Shown here one piece after another: positions 1 through 10,891 of a DNA stretch of 64,000 bases (the stretch's first letter is position 1; every line of letters begins with the position of its first letter). The notes beneath the pieces are model-generated. The model saw only the letters and a program-made list of their open reading frames with translations. It was not told where the DNA came from and ran no database searches. Location: contig CASEMN010000004.1 of assembly GCA_949289045.1 (NCBI GenBank), forward strand, positions 124,001 through 188,000, given 5' to 3'. Both the position numbers and the translations under genes were made by a program. This stretch comes from an uncultured Oscillospiraceae bacterium. Lineage in GTDB: Bacteria; Bacillota; Clostridia; Oscillospirales; Acutalibacteraceae.

Positions 1-1
1 T

Positions 2-325
2 CTGCTCCATAAAAAATCAAAGGATTTTCTTATACCGGTTATTTTAGATAATCCTGATTTGAGAAAAATAGTTTTCGGCGAGCTTAACACCTATAAATAC
101 AGCATTGTGTTTATTCTCAAAAGGCTTGTGAAAACGGGAAACACCGATATTATAAAAGAGGTTCTCGATTTGCTTTCTGAAAACCCATACCGTGACGACA
201 GCGCAAAGGATTATTCTGACAGATGGTCCCTTTCGTTTATAATAAGAGAAACCCTTGCCGCTCCCGATGATTACCTTAATCTCAGCGAAGAAAACAGAAA
301 GCTTATTGAAGGATATCTCAAATAA
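2..325 (+). CDS. C-terminal part of an unrecognised helical protein (5' end outside window)
   Basis: The frame is open from the first bases of the window, so the start lies upstream and only about 107 C-terminal residues are visible. The peptide is mostly predicted helix, rich in Leu, Lys, Asp and Glu, with no Cys, no membrane segment and no catalytic motif. Its style (pairs of amphipathic helices) recalls HEAT-like or other helical repeats, but I do not recognise the family. It ends just before a strong bidirectional terminator that separates it from the convergent LicD-type gene. Real coding is supported by the unbroken frame and the terminator placement; function is unknown. Confidence 0.6.
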   Translation: MLHKKSKDFLIPVILDNPDLRKIVFGELNTYKYSIVFILKRLVKTGNTDIIKEVLDLLSENPYRDDSAKDYSDRWSLSFIIRETLAAPDDYLNLSEENRKLIEGYLK

Positions 326-331
326 AAACAC

Positions 332-380
332 AAAACGCACAGGGTGCTCGATTATAACGGCAAACTGTGCGTTTTAATTT
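332..380. terminator. Bidirectional intrinsic terminator
   Basis: AAAACGCACAG (332-342) pairs perfectly with CTGTGCGTTTT (365-375). It is flanked by T-rich sequence to the right and A-rich sequence to the left, so it can end transcripts from both converging genes. Confidence 0.8.
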
Positions 381-394
381 TTATTATTTCTCTT

Positions 395-1213
395 TTACTC
401 CTCTACCCACCATGCAGTGAAGCTGTGGTCGGAAATTCGTTTATCCTCAGGGGGAAGAGTCATATAATCGCCGAAAAGTCTTGTAAGATAAGCGTCATAG
501 GTTCCGGGAGCATAGAACTCCTCTCCCTCAAAGGGAAGAAGCACTTTATCTTCAAATCCTGCTTTAGGCACAACATTGTTCTGTCCCTGACAGAAAGCGA
601 TAACTCCGATATAGGGAGATTCCTCATAAGGATATGTCTGCGCCTCTTTTTCCAGCTGCTTAATGAGCTTTTTCTTATTGCAGGGCTTATAAATAAGCGC
701 CGCCATATTCTTCGCCATACGAACAGGATTCTTGCTGAATGTAAACTTCTTCATGGCACGCTTTAACTTGCGTATCTTCTTCTGCAAGCTTGCAACGTGC
801 TCATCACGCTTGTTTTCATCTCCGGGAAGTCCGTCAAGGGGAAATACGTCTATCCAAACACCTATACGGTAACCCTTGGGCATAAGCTTTGCTATTCCGC
901 TTGTTCTGGTATCCGTAAGCTTCAAAAATGGGAAGGGATACAAATCGTAATTATCAGCGTTTACCATTCTTATGGTGGGCGAAACCGGATCAGTTTCAAG
1001 AAGCTTTTGAAGTCTGATATAATCCGGACGCGGCATTACAACGTCGATATCGTCATCCCAAGGTATAAATCCCTGATGTCTTACGGCACCTATAAGGGTT
1101 CCCGCATATAAATAATATCTGAGATTGTGCTTTTCACAGTAGTTGTGGAAATTTTTCATAATTTCAAGCTCAAGGTTTTTGACCTCATCGCCTGTCAAAT
1201 ATTTTTTTGCCAC
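395..1213 (-). CDS. LicD family phosphotransferase
   Basis: About 272 residues. The motif GTLIGAVRHQGFIPWDDDID near the N-terminus is the nucleotidyltransferase-fold signature of the LicD/fukutin family, with the metal-binding DDDID. Characterised members transfer phosphocholine or similar phospho-groups onto teichoic acids or surface glycans at the cytoplasmic face. I chose the GTG at 1213 because a GGAGG box sits 8 bases upstream and the protein then begins MAKKYLTGDE, as LicD proteins usually do. A TTG at 1243 would add 10 residues without a ribosome site. No membrane segment is seen. The gene is monocistronic between two terminators. The acceptor substrate cannot be told from the sequence. 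Confidence 0.85.
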   Translation of the reverse strand: MAKKYLTGDEVKNLELEIMKNFHNYCEKHNLRYYLYAGTLIGAVRHQGFIPWDDDIDVVMPRPDYIRLQKLLETDPVSPTIRMVNADNYDLYPFPFLKLTDTRTSGIAKLMPKGYRIGVWIDVFPLDGLPGDENKRDEHVASLQKKIRKLKRAMKKFTFSKNPVRMAKNMAALIYKPCNKKKLIKQLEKEAQTYPYEESPYIGVIAFCQGQNNVVPKAGFEDKVLLPFEGEEFYAPGTYDAYLTRLFGDYMTLPPEDKRISDHSFTAWWVEE

Positions 1214-1262
1214 TCTGCCGTCCTCCAGTCGTATTTTATTCAAATACAGATTTATCGCTGTG

Positions 1263-1268
1263 ATTATA
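1263..1268 (-). promoter_or_regulatory. Probable -10 box of the LicD-type gene
   Basis: TATAAT on the minus strand, about 50 bases before the GTG start. No convincing -35 was found at 16-18 bp, so the site is tentative. Confidence 0.4.
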
Positions 1269-1304
1269 CACCATTTTACAAAAAATTAAAAGTGCTATGT
1301 AAAA

Positions 1305-1343
1305 ATGATATGCGCTCCGAAAGCAAGACACTCTCGGAGCGCA
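1305..1343 (-). terminator. Terminator of the LacZ gene
   Basis: TGCGCTCCGA (1311-1320) pairs with TCGGAGCGCA (1334-1343). On the minus strand the stem is followed by a T-rich run, so it ends the LacZ transcript before the LicD promoter. Confidence 0.75.
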
Positions 1344-1367
1344 TAAGGTTATCAGCCTAAATATTAA

Positions 1368-4553
<3,186 letters not shown>

Positions 4554-4692
4554 TTAAATAGCTGCTTTATGGATATTTTATATATTTTATCATATATGAT
4601 TTTCTTTTACCATAGGACTAAGATTTTATTAAACGAATATACAAATATAAGATGTGCATTTTGTAGAATTTTGACGTCTTCTATTGTGCAAG

Positions 4693-4720
4693 TTGACATT
4701 TTTTAGTTTTGTGATATACT
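4693..4720 (+). promoter_or_regulatory. SigA promoter of the ricin-lectin gene
   Basis: TTGACA (4693-4698), 16-bp spacer, TATACT (4715-4720) preceded by TG for an extended -10. A TTGTGCAA motif lies directly upstream (4685-4692). Confidence 0.85.
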
Positions 4721-4764
4721 TAATATTGCGGTATGTAAAATAAGTTCATATAAGGAGAATTATT

Positions 4765-5463
4765 ATGCCGAAGACTGTAAAAACTGAAAAGAATCTGTTT
4801 AACGAAGAAAAACTCTATAAAATTTCAAATGTTCTCAGCGGAAAATTCTTAACCGCAGACGAAGAAGGAGAACTGTTTATCGCATCCGCAAGAAAAGACG
4901 ACAGCCAGAAATGGAAATTCATTAAGGAAAAAGATGCTTACATACTCGTTTCTGCTATGAGCGGTAAGGTTGCCGACGTTATTCTTGCAGGAACCGTAAA
5001 CGGCGCAAGACTTCATATGTGGGAAAAGACAGGCGAAGATAACCAGCTTTGGACAGCAGAAAAAGTAAGCGCCGGAGTTTACAAGCTTAAATCACTTAAA
5101 TCAGGAAAGTGCATAGATGTTGTAGATATTTCCGACGAAGACGGAACTCCTCTTCAGATTTGGGATGACCTGAGCGGAGACAACCAGATGTGGAAAATAG
5201 CTGCTGTGCCCGTTTCAAAAAAAGCAGCCGCTAAAACAGAGCCCAAAAAAGCAGAAGCTCCAAAGGCAGAAGCTGCTAAAGCGGAAGTCAAAAAGACAGA
5301 ACAGGTAAAGACAGCTGCTCCGAAAACAGCCGCTAAAAAGGAAGCTCCTGTAAAAACTACCGCTCCCAAAACTGAAACAAAAAAACCTGAACCCGCAAAA
5401 GCTCCCGCTTCAAAAACAGCTCCAAAAGCCACTAAAGCCACAGCTAAAAGCAAAAAGAAATAA
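4765..5463 (+). CDS. Cytoplasmic ricin-type beta-trefoil lectin with Lys/Ala/Pro-rich tail
   Basis: 232 residues. Residues about 12-150 form a beta-trefoil of the RicinB-lectin type, shown by three QxW-type repeats: SQKWKF, NQLWTA and NQMWKI. Residues about 155-232 are a low-complexity tail of Lys, Ala, Pro, Thr and Glu with repeated AxKxEA/PKT motifs, resembling histone-H1-like or surface-anchor tails. There is no signal peptide, sortase motif or membrane segment, so the sequence places it in the cytoplasm. Ricin-fold domains normally bind sugars and are usually attached to secreted enzymes; a stand-alone intracellular version is unusual. An AAGGAG box precedes the ATG. The gene is monocistronic with its own strong promoter and terminator. 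Function unknown; sugar or nucleic-acid binding are guesses. Confidence 0.8.
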   Translation: MPKTVKTEKNLFNEEKLYKISNVLSGKFLTADEEGELFIASARKDDSQKWKFIKEKDAYILVSAMSGKVADVILAGTVNGARLHMWEKTGEDNQLWTAEKVSAGVYKLKSLKSGKCIDVVDISDEDGTPLQIWDDLSGDNQMWKIAAVPVSKKAAAKTEPKKAEAPKAEAAKAEVKKTEQVKTAAPKTAAKKEAPVKTTAPKTETKKPEPAKAPASKTAPKATKATAKSKKK

Positions 5464-5478
5464 AAACTTCATACCGTA

Positions 5479-5515
5479 AAAAATCCGCCCTTTTTAGAGC
5501 GGATTTTTCATTTTT
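5479..5515 (+). terminator. Terminator of the ricin-lectin gene
   Basis: AAAAATCCGC (5479-5488) pairs with GCGGATTTTT (5499-5508), followed by a T-rich run. Confidence 0.85.
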
Positions 5516-5598
5516 CAATTTCTTAGAATAAAAGTCGGCAATATACACAAAAACATCAGCAAAATCGTCAAATTTGTTACAAAAATGATAATTAACTC

Positions 5599-5626
5599 TT
5601 GAAAAATTTTAATTATTTAGTATAAT
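5599..5626 (+). promoter_or_regulatory. SigA promoter of the TM2-DUF2752 pair
   Basis: TTGAAA (5599-5604), 16-bp spacer, TATAAT (5621-5626), about 30 bases before the AGGAGG box of the first gene. Confidence 0.8.
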
Positions 5627-5658
5627 TAGCTTACAATTATATTTTTTAGGAGGAAAAT

Positions 5659-5994
5659 ATGGAACAGCAAAGAATTGACATGTACATTATGACAAATCAG
5701 AAGTATTTCCCGGAGGAAAAAATACTCTACTTAAAGGATAAGCTTCGCACAATGGATGAGGAAAAGTTTTCTCTTATGTCTACAGTTGAATTGAAAGATC
5801 CAATGATACTGCTCCTTATTTCCATATTCTTGGGTTATTTAGGCATTGACCGCTTTATGTTAGGCGACACCGGAATGGGCATTCTCAAACTTCTTACCGG
5901 TGGTTGCTGTGGCATCCTTACAATAATCGATTGGTTCTCGATTTCTAAGAAAGCAAAGGAGTATAATTTTAATAAAGTTATGTCTCTCATTTGA
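5659..5994 (+). CDS. TM2 domain membrane protein
   Basis: 111 residues. An N-terminal cytoplasmic helix of about 45 residues is followed by a TM2 domain: hydrophobic helix (ILLLISIFLGYLGIDRF), a short DxF/GD turn, then a second helix (GGCCGILTIIDWF). The LGIDRFMLGD turn is the family signature. TM2 proteins are small two-helix membrane proteins of unknown biochemical role. A TAGGAGGAAA box precedes the ATG. The stop overlaps the TTG start of the next gene (TTGA), so the two are probably translationally coupled and may form one complex. Confidence 0.85.
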   Translation: MEQQRIDMYIMTNQKYFPEEKILYLKDKLRTMDEEKFSLMSTVELKDPMILLLISIFLGYLGIDRFMLGDTGMGILKLLTGGCCGILTIIDWFSISKKAKEYNFNKVMSLI

Positions 5995-6341
5995 GTTATA
6001 AAAGTAAAACATTATTCATAGTCCATTTAAAGCGTATTATTTTGTTTTTAGCAATTTGGGAAGTATATATCCTTTTAGGATTACCTTGTCCGGTTTTATC
6101 GATATTGGGTATACCTTGTCCTACATGCGGAGTTACAAGAGCATTATTTTCTTTGCTACAATGTGATTTAAAATCATATCTGCATTATCAGCCCATGGCA
6201 GTATTTTTATTGATTGCGATTTTATTGCTTTTCCACTATAAAATCATAAAATATAAAAAGTTTGTCATTAGCTATGTTGGTATTGTTCTTTTTATTAACA
6301 CTGCATTGTATATTGTTAAAATTTATAATTTGATGTTTTAA
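5991..6341 (+). CDS. DUF2752 membrane protein
   Basis: 116 residues with three to four hydrophobic helices. The conserved CPxCGxTRA motif (GIPCPTCGVTRA, about residues 40-51) marks the DUF2752 family of unknown function. The only usable start is a TTG at 5991 that overlaps the TGA of the TM2 gene by four bases. No separate ribosome site is present, so translation should depend on the upstream gene. TM2 and DUF2752 genes occur together in other bacteria, which suggests a shared membrane role. The two Cys residues could bind metal or form a disulfide; that is inference. Confidence 0.8.
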   Translation: MSYKSKTLFIVHLKRIILFLAIWEVYILLGLPCPVLSILGIPCPTCGVTRALFSLLQCDLKSYLHYQPMAVFLLIAILLLFHYKIIKYKKFVISYVGIVLFINTALYIVKIYNLMF

Positions 6342-6374
6342 TGGATTGATTTTACCAAAACAAGTATGTAAAAA

Positions 6375-6409
6375 ATCCGCCCGTGATTTTCCACAGGGCG
6401 GATCTTTTT
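6375..6409 (+). terminator. Terminator of the TM2-DUF2752 pair
   Basis: ATCCGCCC (6375-6382) pairs with GGGCGGAT (6396-6403), extended by GTG/CAC inside the loop, then a T-run. The stem resembles the terminator at 5479-5515. Confidence 0.8.
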
Positions 6410-6464
6410 GTTGAAAATTTAATTTAGTTTAACTAACGTATCCTCTTTGCATACATAATATCGA

Positions 6465-9041
6465 TTATATATTCTCATCTCTAATGGAGTCGAGGATATT
6501 TTCCTTTTTGAGGCGGTTTGCCGCATAGAGCATTGATATAAACGTTACGGCGAAAACTCCTGCTACTGCGCTGATAATAGAAGCCCATGGTATAACAAAC
6601 GAAGCTTCAATACCCTGAGATATAGCCATATGAATAAGTACGCATACAACCGCTGAAATTGGAAGTCCTATAATCAGCGATTTAATACCACTCATGAGAC
6701 TTTCAAGCGAAAGTATCTTCACTACGCCTCTGTCGGTCATACCCACAGATTTAAGCATAGCAAACTCTTTTCTGCGGAGAATTATTCCCGTTGAAACCGT
6801 ATTGAATATATTTGCAACGGCAATAAGTGCAATAAGGGTTATAAAGCCATAAGCGAAAACCATAATGACAGTCACCATATCACGGTCGCTCTTTACGTTT
6901 TCATATATATTGGTTACAGAATGTCCCACGCCGTCTGCACTGCCGTTACCTAACAGATAATTTTCCAAAGAAGCGGGATTATCTGAGGTAAACAACAGAT
7001 CTACCGAATAACCGGAAATTCCGTTGAGGCCGAGAGCTTCAATTGCGGAAACAGGGTAATATAACTCACATACAACATTGGAAGTACTGTAAAAAAGATC
7101 CATGGGCTCACCTGTAACAGCGCCGATATAAAAGCTTTTTTCTATACCGTCAGGTGCATCTGACATATAGCAGTATCCGCTTATATAATCGGGATTTTTC
7201 TCAAAAAGCGGATAGCTTTCATACTTTCCCGTAGAGCTGTTCTTTTTTCCTCTCGACTGAGCATGGAGTATCCCCTTAGGATTCTCGTAATCCTTAAGCT
7301 CATGGGGATCAGCTCCCGCTTTTTTCGCATAACTGTCAAATTCCTCGTCGCTTACAAATACAATGGCCGGATATACAAAAGTTTCGTCCTCAGGATTTTT
7401 ATAGCTTCCGTTGTTGCTCTGCTCATTAATATAAAAGCCCATTTCAATCAGATAACTGTCGGCGTAACCCTTATCCAATGTATCCTCAGCCATTTTCCGA
7501 GAATTGGTAAAGTAGGTTATTCCGTCGGAGGTCTCATTTTTATATGGAGCGCATAATACATCCGCATTTCCGTTGAGCATCAAATCCCCCGCCGAAGTAA
7601 TAAGGTTTACCGAAAACGCCCCCGACGAAATAATCAGAATAACGCTCATGGCAAGGGAAGCTGTAATAGTTCTGTACTTCTTTTTATCCCTTTTCATGTA
7701 CTTCTGAGCCAACAAACCATCAAAGCCGAATATCTTACTTAAAAACTTTGAGGTCTTAATTTCTCTGTGTTTGCCTGTTTTTATATCCTTGTTCTGCCTT
7801 ATAGCTTCTATTGCCGTAACACTTGCACAGCGTTTTGAGGGAATATAAGCCGAAATAAGAACCGTAATAAAAGCTATGATTGCTGCGGCAATAACCGAAA
7901 GCGGTGAAAAATCCATAACCATTTTTACGCTTTCAGCGCCTACATCCATAAACCCAAATTTGTCGCCTATGAAATAGAGAGCTACACCTATTCCTCCAAG
8001 TCCGCAGAGAATACCTATGGGTATTCCGATAAGGCTCAAGAACACAGCCTCACGGAAAACCATAGATTTCATCTGTCTTTTTGTAGCTCCGATAGAAGAG
8101 AGCAAACCGAACTGCTTTGTTCTTGAACTTACGGAAATTGCAAATGCATTATAAATAAGAGCAACAGACGCAAAAATTATTATTGCTATCAAAATAGCTG
8201 CAAGGGAATAAAGCACCAAATTGAAATTATCGTTATTATAAGCGCCCTGAGCCATAAGTAAGTTTGTATTTTCATATATTTTTACCTTTCCAACCATTTG
8301 ATTGTAAAAGTCAATGGCATTATTTGCAGAATCCATGGTGTAATAAAAATCCATAGGAGCGTTCTGCACATTCTGATTCTTTACGATGGCTGTATATCCC
8401 GGAGCACTGTAGGGCTCATAACTACAGTCGCTTTTGCTTGCACGTTCATAAAATCCGCAGACCATATAGGTTTTTGTAAAATTCTTTTCTATATATTCAG
8501 GAGCTTCATTCTCATGCCTGATAAATGAATCGTCCTGCCATAAGTAATATCCATCCGAAACCCTCTTGCCTACCTGAAGAGTTATCTGCTGACCGATTTC
8601 AAGCCTTACTCCGCCGTTTGAGCTGAGATGGTCGGGGATGAGAATTTCACTGTCGTTTTTGGGAAGATGTCCGGAAATCACGTTTACGGGCATCTTTTTG
8701 AGAAACTCTTCATCGGGCTCCATAAGAAAGAGATAGGGCTTCGCTTCATTTTCTATACCTTTAAATTCAGCATATCCTATGCTTTTGCTGGTAAAACTGT
8801 TTTCGAGATGTTCGTTTTTCTTGTACTTATCTATCTCTTCCTGGGTTACGGATACAATCTTGCCGTGAAAAAATCCCTCAGTTGCACCATATGAATTGTA
8901 CAGATAAGTCTGTAAGCTGACTATGAGAGTTGTAATAGCCGTAAACATAGCAGCAGAAATTATGATCCCCGCAATGGTCACAAGAGTTCTTGTTCTGTTT
9001 TCCTTTAAGGTCTTAAGGGTAAGCTTTGAAAAGATGTTCAT
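6465..9041 (-). CDS. ABC transporter permease, FtsX/MacB type with two FtsX domains
   Basis: 858 residues. One N-terminal membrane helix (about 20-42) is followed by a large extracellular region (about 45-275), three helices (about 280-405), a cytoplasmic loop, another helix near 460, a second large extracellular region (about 485-740) and three C-terminal helices. This is the duplicated FtsX architecture of MacB/SalY-like exporters and mechanotransmission ABC systems. The start overlaps the stop of the ATPase gene by four bases. Together with the adjacent two-component genes it resembles modules that detect and expel cell-envelope-active peptides. It is longer than the BceB permeases (about 650 residues) and differs in topology, so peptide resistance is inferred, not shown. 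Confidence 0.9.
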   Translation of the reverse strand: MNIFSKLTLKTLKENRTRTLVTIAGIIISAAMFTAITTLIVSLQTYLYNSYGATEGFFHGKIVSVTQEEIDKYKKNEHLENSFTSKSIGYAEFKGIENEAKPYLFLMEPDEEFLKKMPVNVISGHLPKNDSEILIPDHLSSNGGVRLEIGQQITLQVGKRVSDGYYLWQDDSFIRHENEAPEYIEKNFTKTYMVCGFYERASKSDCSYEPYSAPGYTAIVKNQNVQNAPMDFYYTMDSANNAIDFYNQMVGKVKIYENTNLLMAQGAYNNDNFNLVLYSLAAILIAIIIFASVALIYNAFAISVSSRTKQFGLLSSIGATKRQMKSMVFREAVFLSLIGIPIGILCGLGGIGVALYFIGDKFGFMDVGAESVKMVMDFSPLSVIAAAIIAFITVLISAYIPSKRCASVTAIEAIRQNKDIKTGKHREIKTSKFLSKIFGFDGLLAQKYMKRDKKKYRTITASLAMSVILIISSGAFSVNLITSAGDLMLNGNADVLCAPYKNETSDGITYFTNSRKMAEDTLDKGYADSYLIEMGFYINEQSNNGSYKNPEDETFVYPAIVFVSDEEFDSYAKKAGADPHELKDYENPKGILHAQSRGKKNSSTGKYESYPLFEKNPDYISGYCYMSDAPDGIEKSFYIGAVTGEPMDLFYSTSNVVCELYYPVSAIEALGLNGISGYSVDLLFTSDNPASLENYLLGNGSADGVGHSVTNIYENVKSDRDMVTVIMVFAYGFITLIALIAVANIFNTVSTGIILRRKEFAMLKSVGMTDRGVVKILSLESLMSGIKSLIIGLPISAVVCVLIHMAISQGIEASFVIPWASIISAVAGVFAVTFISMLYAANRLKKENILDSIRDENI

Positions 9042-9721
9042 GCCCTTATCACCTCGTCCCTTGCGATTCTGCCGTCTTCAATTGAGATAATTCTATCTGC
9101 CTGAAGAGCAATGCTTTCGTCATGGGTAATTACAATAAGAGTCTGATTGTATTTTTTATTGGAGAGCTTTAAAAGCTCCACTATTTCACGGCTGTTCTTT
9201 GAATCGAGGTTTCCTGTAGGCTCGTCGGCAAGAACTACCGCCGGAGCAGTCATCAGTGCTCTGCCGATTGATACTCTCTGCTGCTGTCCTCCCGAAAGCT
9301 CGTTTGGCAGATGCTTTTCTCTTCCCTTTAAATCAAGGGTATCCATAAGCTCCCTTAAACGCTTTTCGTCTACCTTTCTTCCATCCATAAGAACGGGCAG
9401 AGTTATATTTTCTCTGACATTTAGAACTGGGATAAGATTATAGAACTGATAGATAAGCCCCACCTGTCTGCGGCGGAAAACCGCAAGCTGCTCGTCATTC
9501 TGACTGTATACATCGCAGCCGTCCATATATACTTTGCCAGATGTGGGTTTATCAACTCCGCCGATAATATGAAGTAGAGTTGACTTACCGGAACCGGAAG
9601 GGCCGATTATAGCTACAAACTCTCCTTTTGAAACGCTGAAGGATACATTATCAAGGGCTCTGACTTCGTTTTCGCCCTTGCCGTAAACCTTACACAGATT
9701 TTCTACTTTTAAAATTTCCAT
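9038..9721 (-). CDS. ABC transporter ATP-binding protein (MacB/LolD family)
   Basis: 227 residues, the normal size for this family. Walker A GPSGSGKST (about 40-48), Q-loop in IYQFYNL, signature LSGGQQQR (about 142-149), Walker B VVLADEPTG and the switch His in ITHD are all intact. It should hydrolyse ATP at the inner membrane face to drive the permease encoded directly after it, with a 4-base overlap. An AGGAGGTG box precedes the ATG. The gene starts a separate transcript with its own promoter and four repeat boxes upstream, which suggests control by the response regulator encoded next door. Confidence 0.95.
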   Translation of the reverse strand: MEILKVENLCKVYGKGENEVRALDNVSFSVSKGEFVAIIGPSGSGKSTLLHIIGGVDKPTSGKVYMDGCDVYSQNDEQLAVFRRRQVGLIYQFYNLIPVLNVRENITLPVLMDGRKVDEKRLRELMDTLDLKGREKHLPNELSGGQQQRVSIGRALMTAPAVVLADEPTGNLDSKNSREIVELLKLSNKKYNQTLIVITHDESIALQADRIISIEDGRIARDEVIRA

Positions 9722-9744
9722 AGTACACCTCCTGCTTTGATGCT

Positions 9745-9805
9745 ATTATAATACCCTTTTAAGGTGACACTAAAGTGACTTTAAAGTGACTAAATAGTCA
9801 CTTTA
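9745..9805 (-). promoter_or_regulatory. Promoter and four-box operator of the ABC exporter genes
   Basis: Minus-strand TATAAT lies at 9745-9750. Immediately upstream, GTGAC occurs at 9764-9768, 9775-9779 and 9786-9790, exactly 11 bp apart. An inverted copy (GTCAC) lies at 9797-9801, also in register. The last two boxes form a perfect dyad, TAAAGTGACTA (9782-9792) and TAGTCACTTTA (9795-9805). The boxes cover the -35 position, which has no good consensus. This fits activation by an OmpR-family dimer; the regulator at 10892-11563 is the obvious candidate. Confidence 0.75.
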
Positions 9806-9814
9806 GCCACAAAA

Positions 9815-9870
9815 TAAGAAAATCCCTGTTTCTCCAAAACAGATAAAATCTGCAATATGAAAAACAGGGA
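9815..9870 (-). terminator. Terminator after the histidine kinase gene
   Basis: TCCCTGTTT (9823-9831) pairs with AAACAGGGA (9862-9870), enclosing a smaller hairpin CAGAT/ATCTG (9840-9852). On the minus strand a T-rich run follows. It separates the regulatory genes from the exporter genes. Confidence 0.65.
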
Positions 9871-9884
9871 ATAACCATATTTAA

Positions 9885-10889
9885 TCATACGACGCTGCGG
9901 TAAAAACGAAATACAAATTGCGCTCCGCCATTCCTTCCGTTTGACGCAGTAAGGGTTCCATCCTGTGAAATAGTGATTGTCCTTGCAAGGGCAAGACCTA
10001 TACCGGCACTTTGTGACGAAGCATTTTCACCTTTATAAAATCTCTCAAAAATATGAGGTAAATCTTTTTTTGAAATTCCGCTGCCTGTGTCGGAAACGGA
10101 AATTTCAGTATAAAGAGGATTTTCAGCTACTTTAACAGTCACCTTTCCCCCATCGGGAGTGTGTTCCGTACAGTTTTTAATTACATTGCCCACAGCTTCC
10201 GCAGTCCATTTTAAATCGGCTTCGAGAGTTTCATCAGAGCACACAACCTCAAGAGACTGCCCCTTTATATCCATTGAAATTAAAAACGGCTCACAGGATT
10301 TATTTATAAGCTTTCTTGCAGATATTTTTTCTTTAAAAAACTCTACAGTTCCCGCATCTATGGCCGAAAGTTTCAAAAGTGACGAAATAAGCCACTGCAT
10401 ACGCTCAATGAGCAGCGTCTGACTGTTTAAGAGTTCTTTACGCTTTTCTTTAGTTGTATTGTCGGAAGCTGCAAGAGAGGAAATCAGTCCCATGGAAGTA
10501 AGAGGCGTTTTAAGCTGGTGGGATATATCGGCAATAAGCTCTGATAAATCTTCCTTATCCTTTTTAAGGGCATCGGCCTGCTCACGGAGCCTGACAGTCA
10601 TTTTATATACTTCCGAAGCTAAAACCGAGAGCTCTCCCTCACAGTATTCCTCCATTTCCATTTTCTCGTTATGGAAAAGTATACCGTCTATTTTTTCACT
10701 GAGTTTTTCAATTTCTTTTATACGCCTTACAGTTAAGACAAAATATACTCCGCTTATAACTAAAGCCACACTAAAGGAGATAACGGCGGACATCACTCCG
10801 CCTATAAAGCCCAAAGCTCCGGTTAAAAGAGTAAGACAGAAACATAAAATAAAAGCTTTTCTCACTCCGGTATCTCTGAGAATTTTCAT
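9885..10889 (-). CDS. Sensor histidine kinase, intramembrane-sensing type
   Basis: 334 residues. Two N-terminal membrane helices (about 12-30 and 33-54) are joined by almost no external loop, as in BceS-type intramembrane-sensing kinases, which are of similar length. The phosphorylated His is in SHQLKTPLTS (H124). The ATPase part shows N box NVIKNCTEHTP, G1 DTGSGI, F box IFERFYK and G2 AGIGLALA. It should autophosphorylate and pass phosphate to the regulator encoded immediately upstream (2-base gap). Such kinases usually do not sense ligand themselves but read out the state of a partner ABC transporter, here the adjacent exporter; that partnership is inferred from position and architecture. 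Confidence 0.93.
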   Translation of the reverse strand: MKILRDTGVRKAFILCFCLTLLTGALGFIGGVMSAVISFSVALVISGVYFVLTVRRIKEIEKLSEKIDGILFHNEKMEMEEYCEGELSVLASEVYKMTVRLREQADALKKDKEDLSELIADISHQLKTPLTSMGLISSLAASDNTTKEKRKELLNSQTLLIERMQWLISSLLKLSAIDAGTVEFFKEKISARKLINKSCEPFLISMDIKGQSLEVVCSDETLEADLKWTAEAVGNVIKNCTEHTPDGGKVTVKVAENPLYTEISVSDTGSGISKKDLPHIFERFYKGENASSQSAGIGLALARTITISQDGTLTASNGRNGGAQFVFRFYRSVV

Positions 10890-10891
10890 TT

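Noticed and set aside
344-766. 140-codon plus-strand frame opposite the LicD gene
   Set aside because: Starts inside a terminator and lies opposite a clear LicD coding region.
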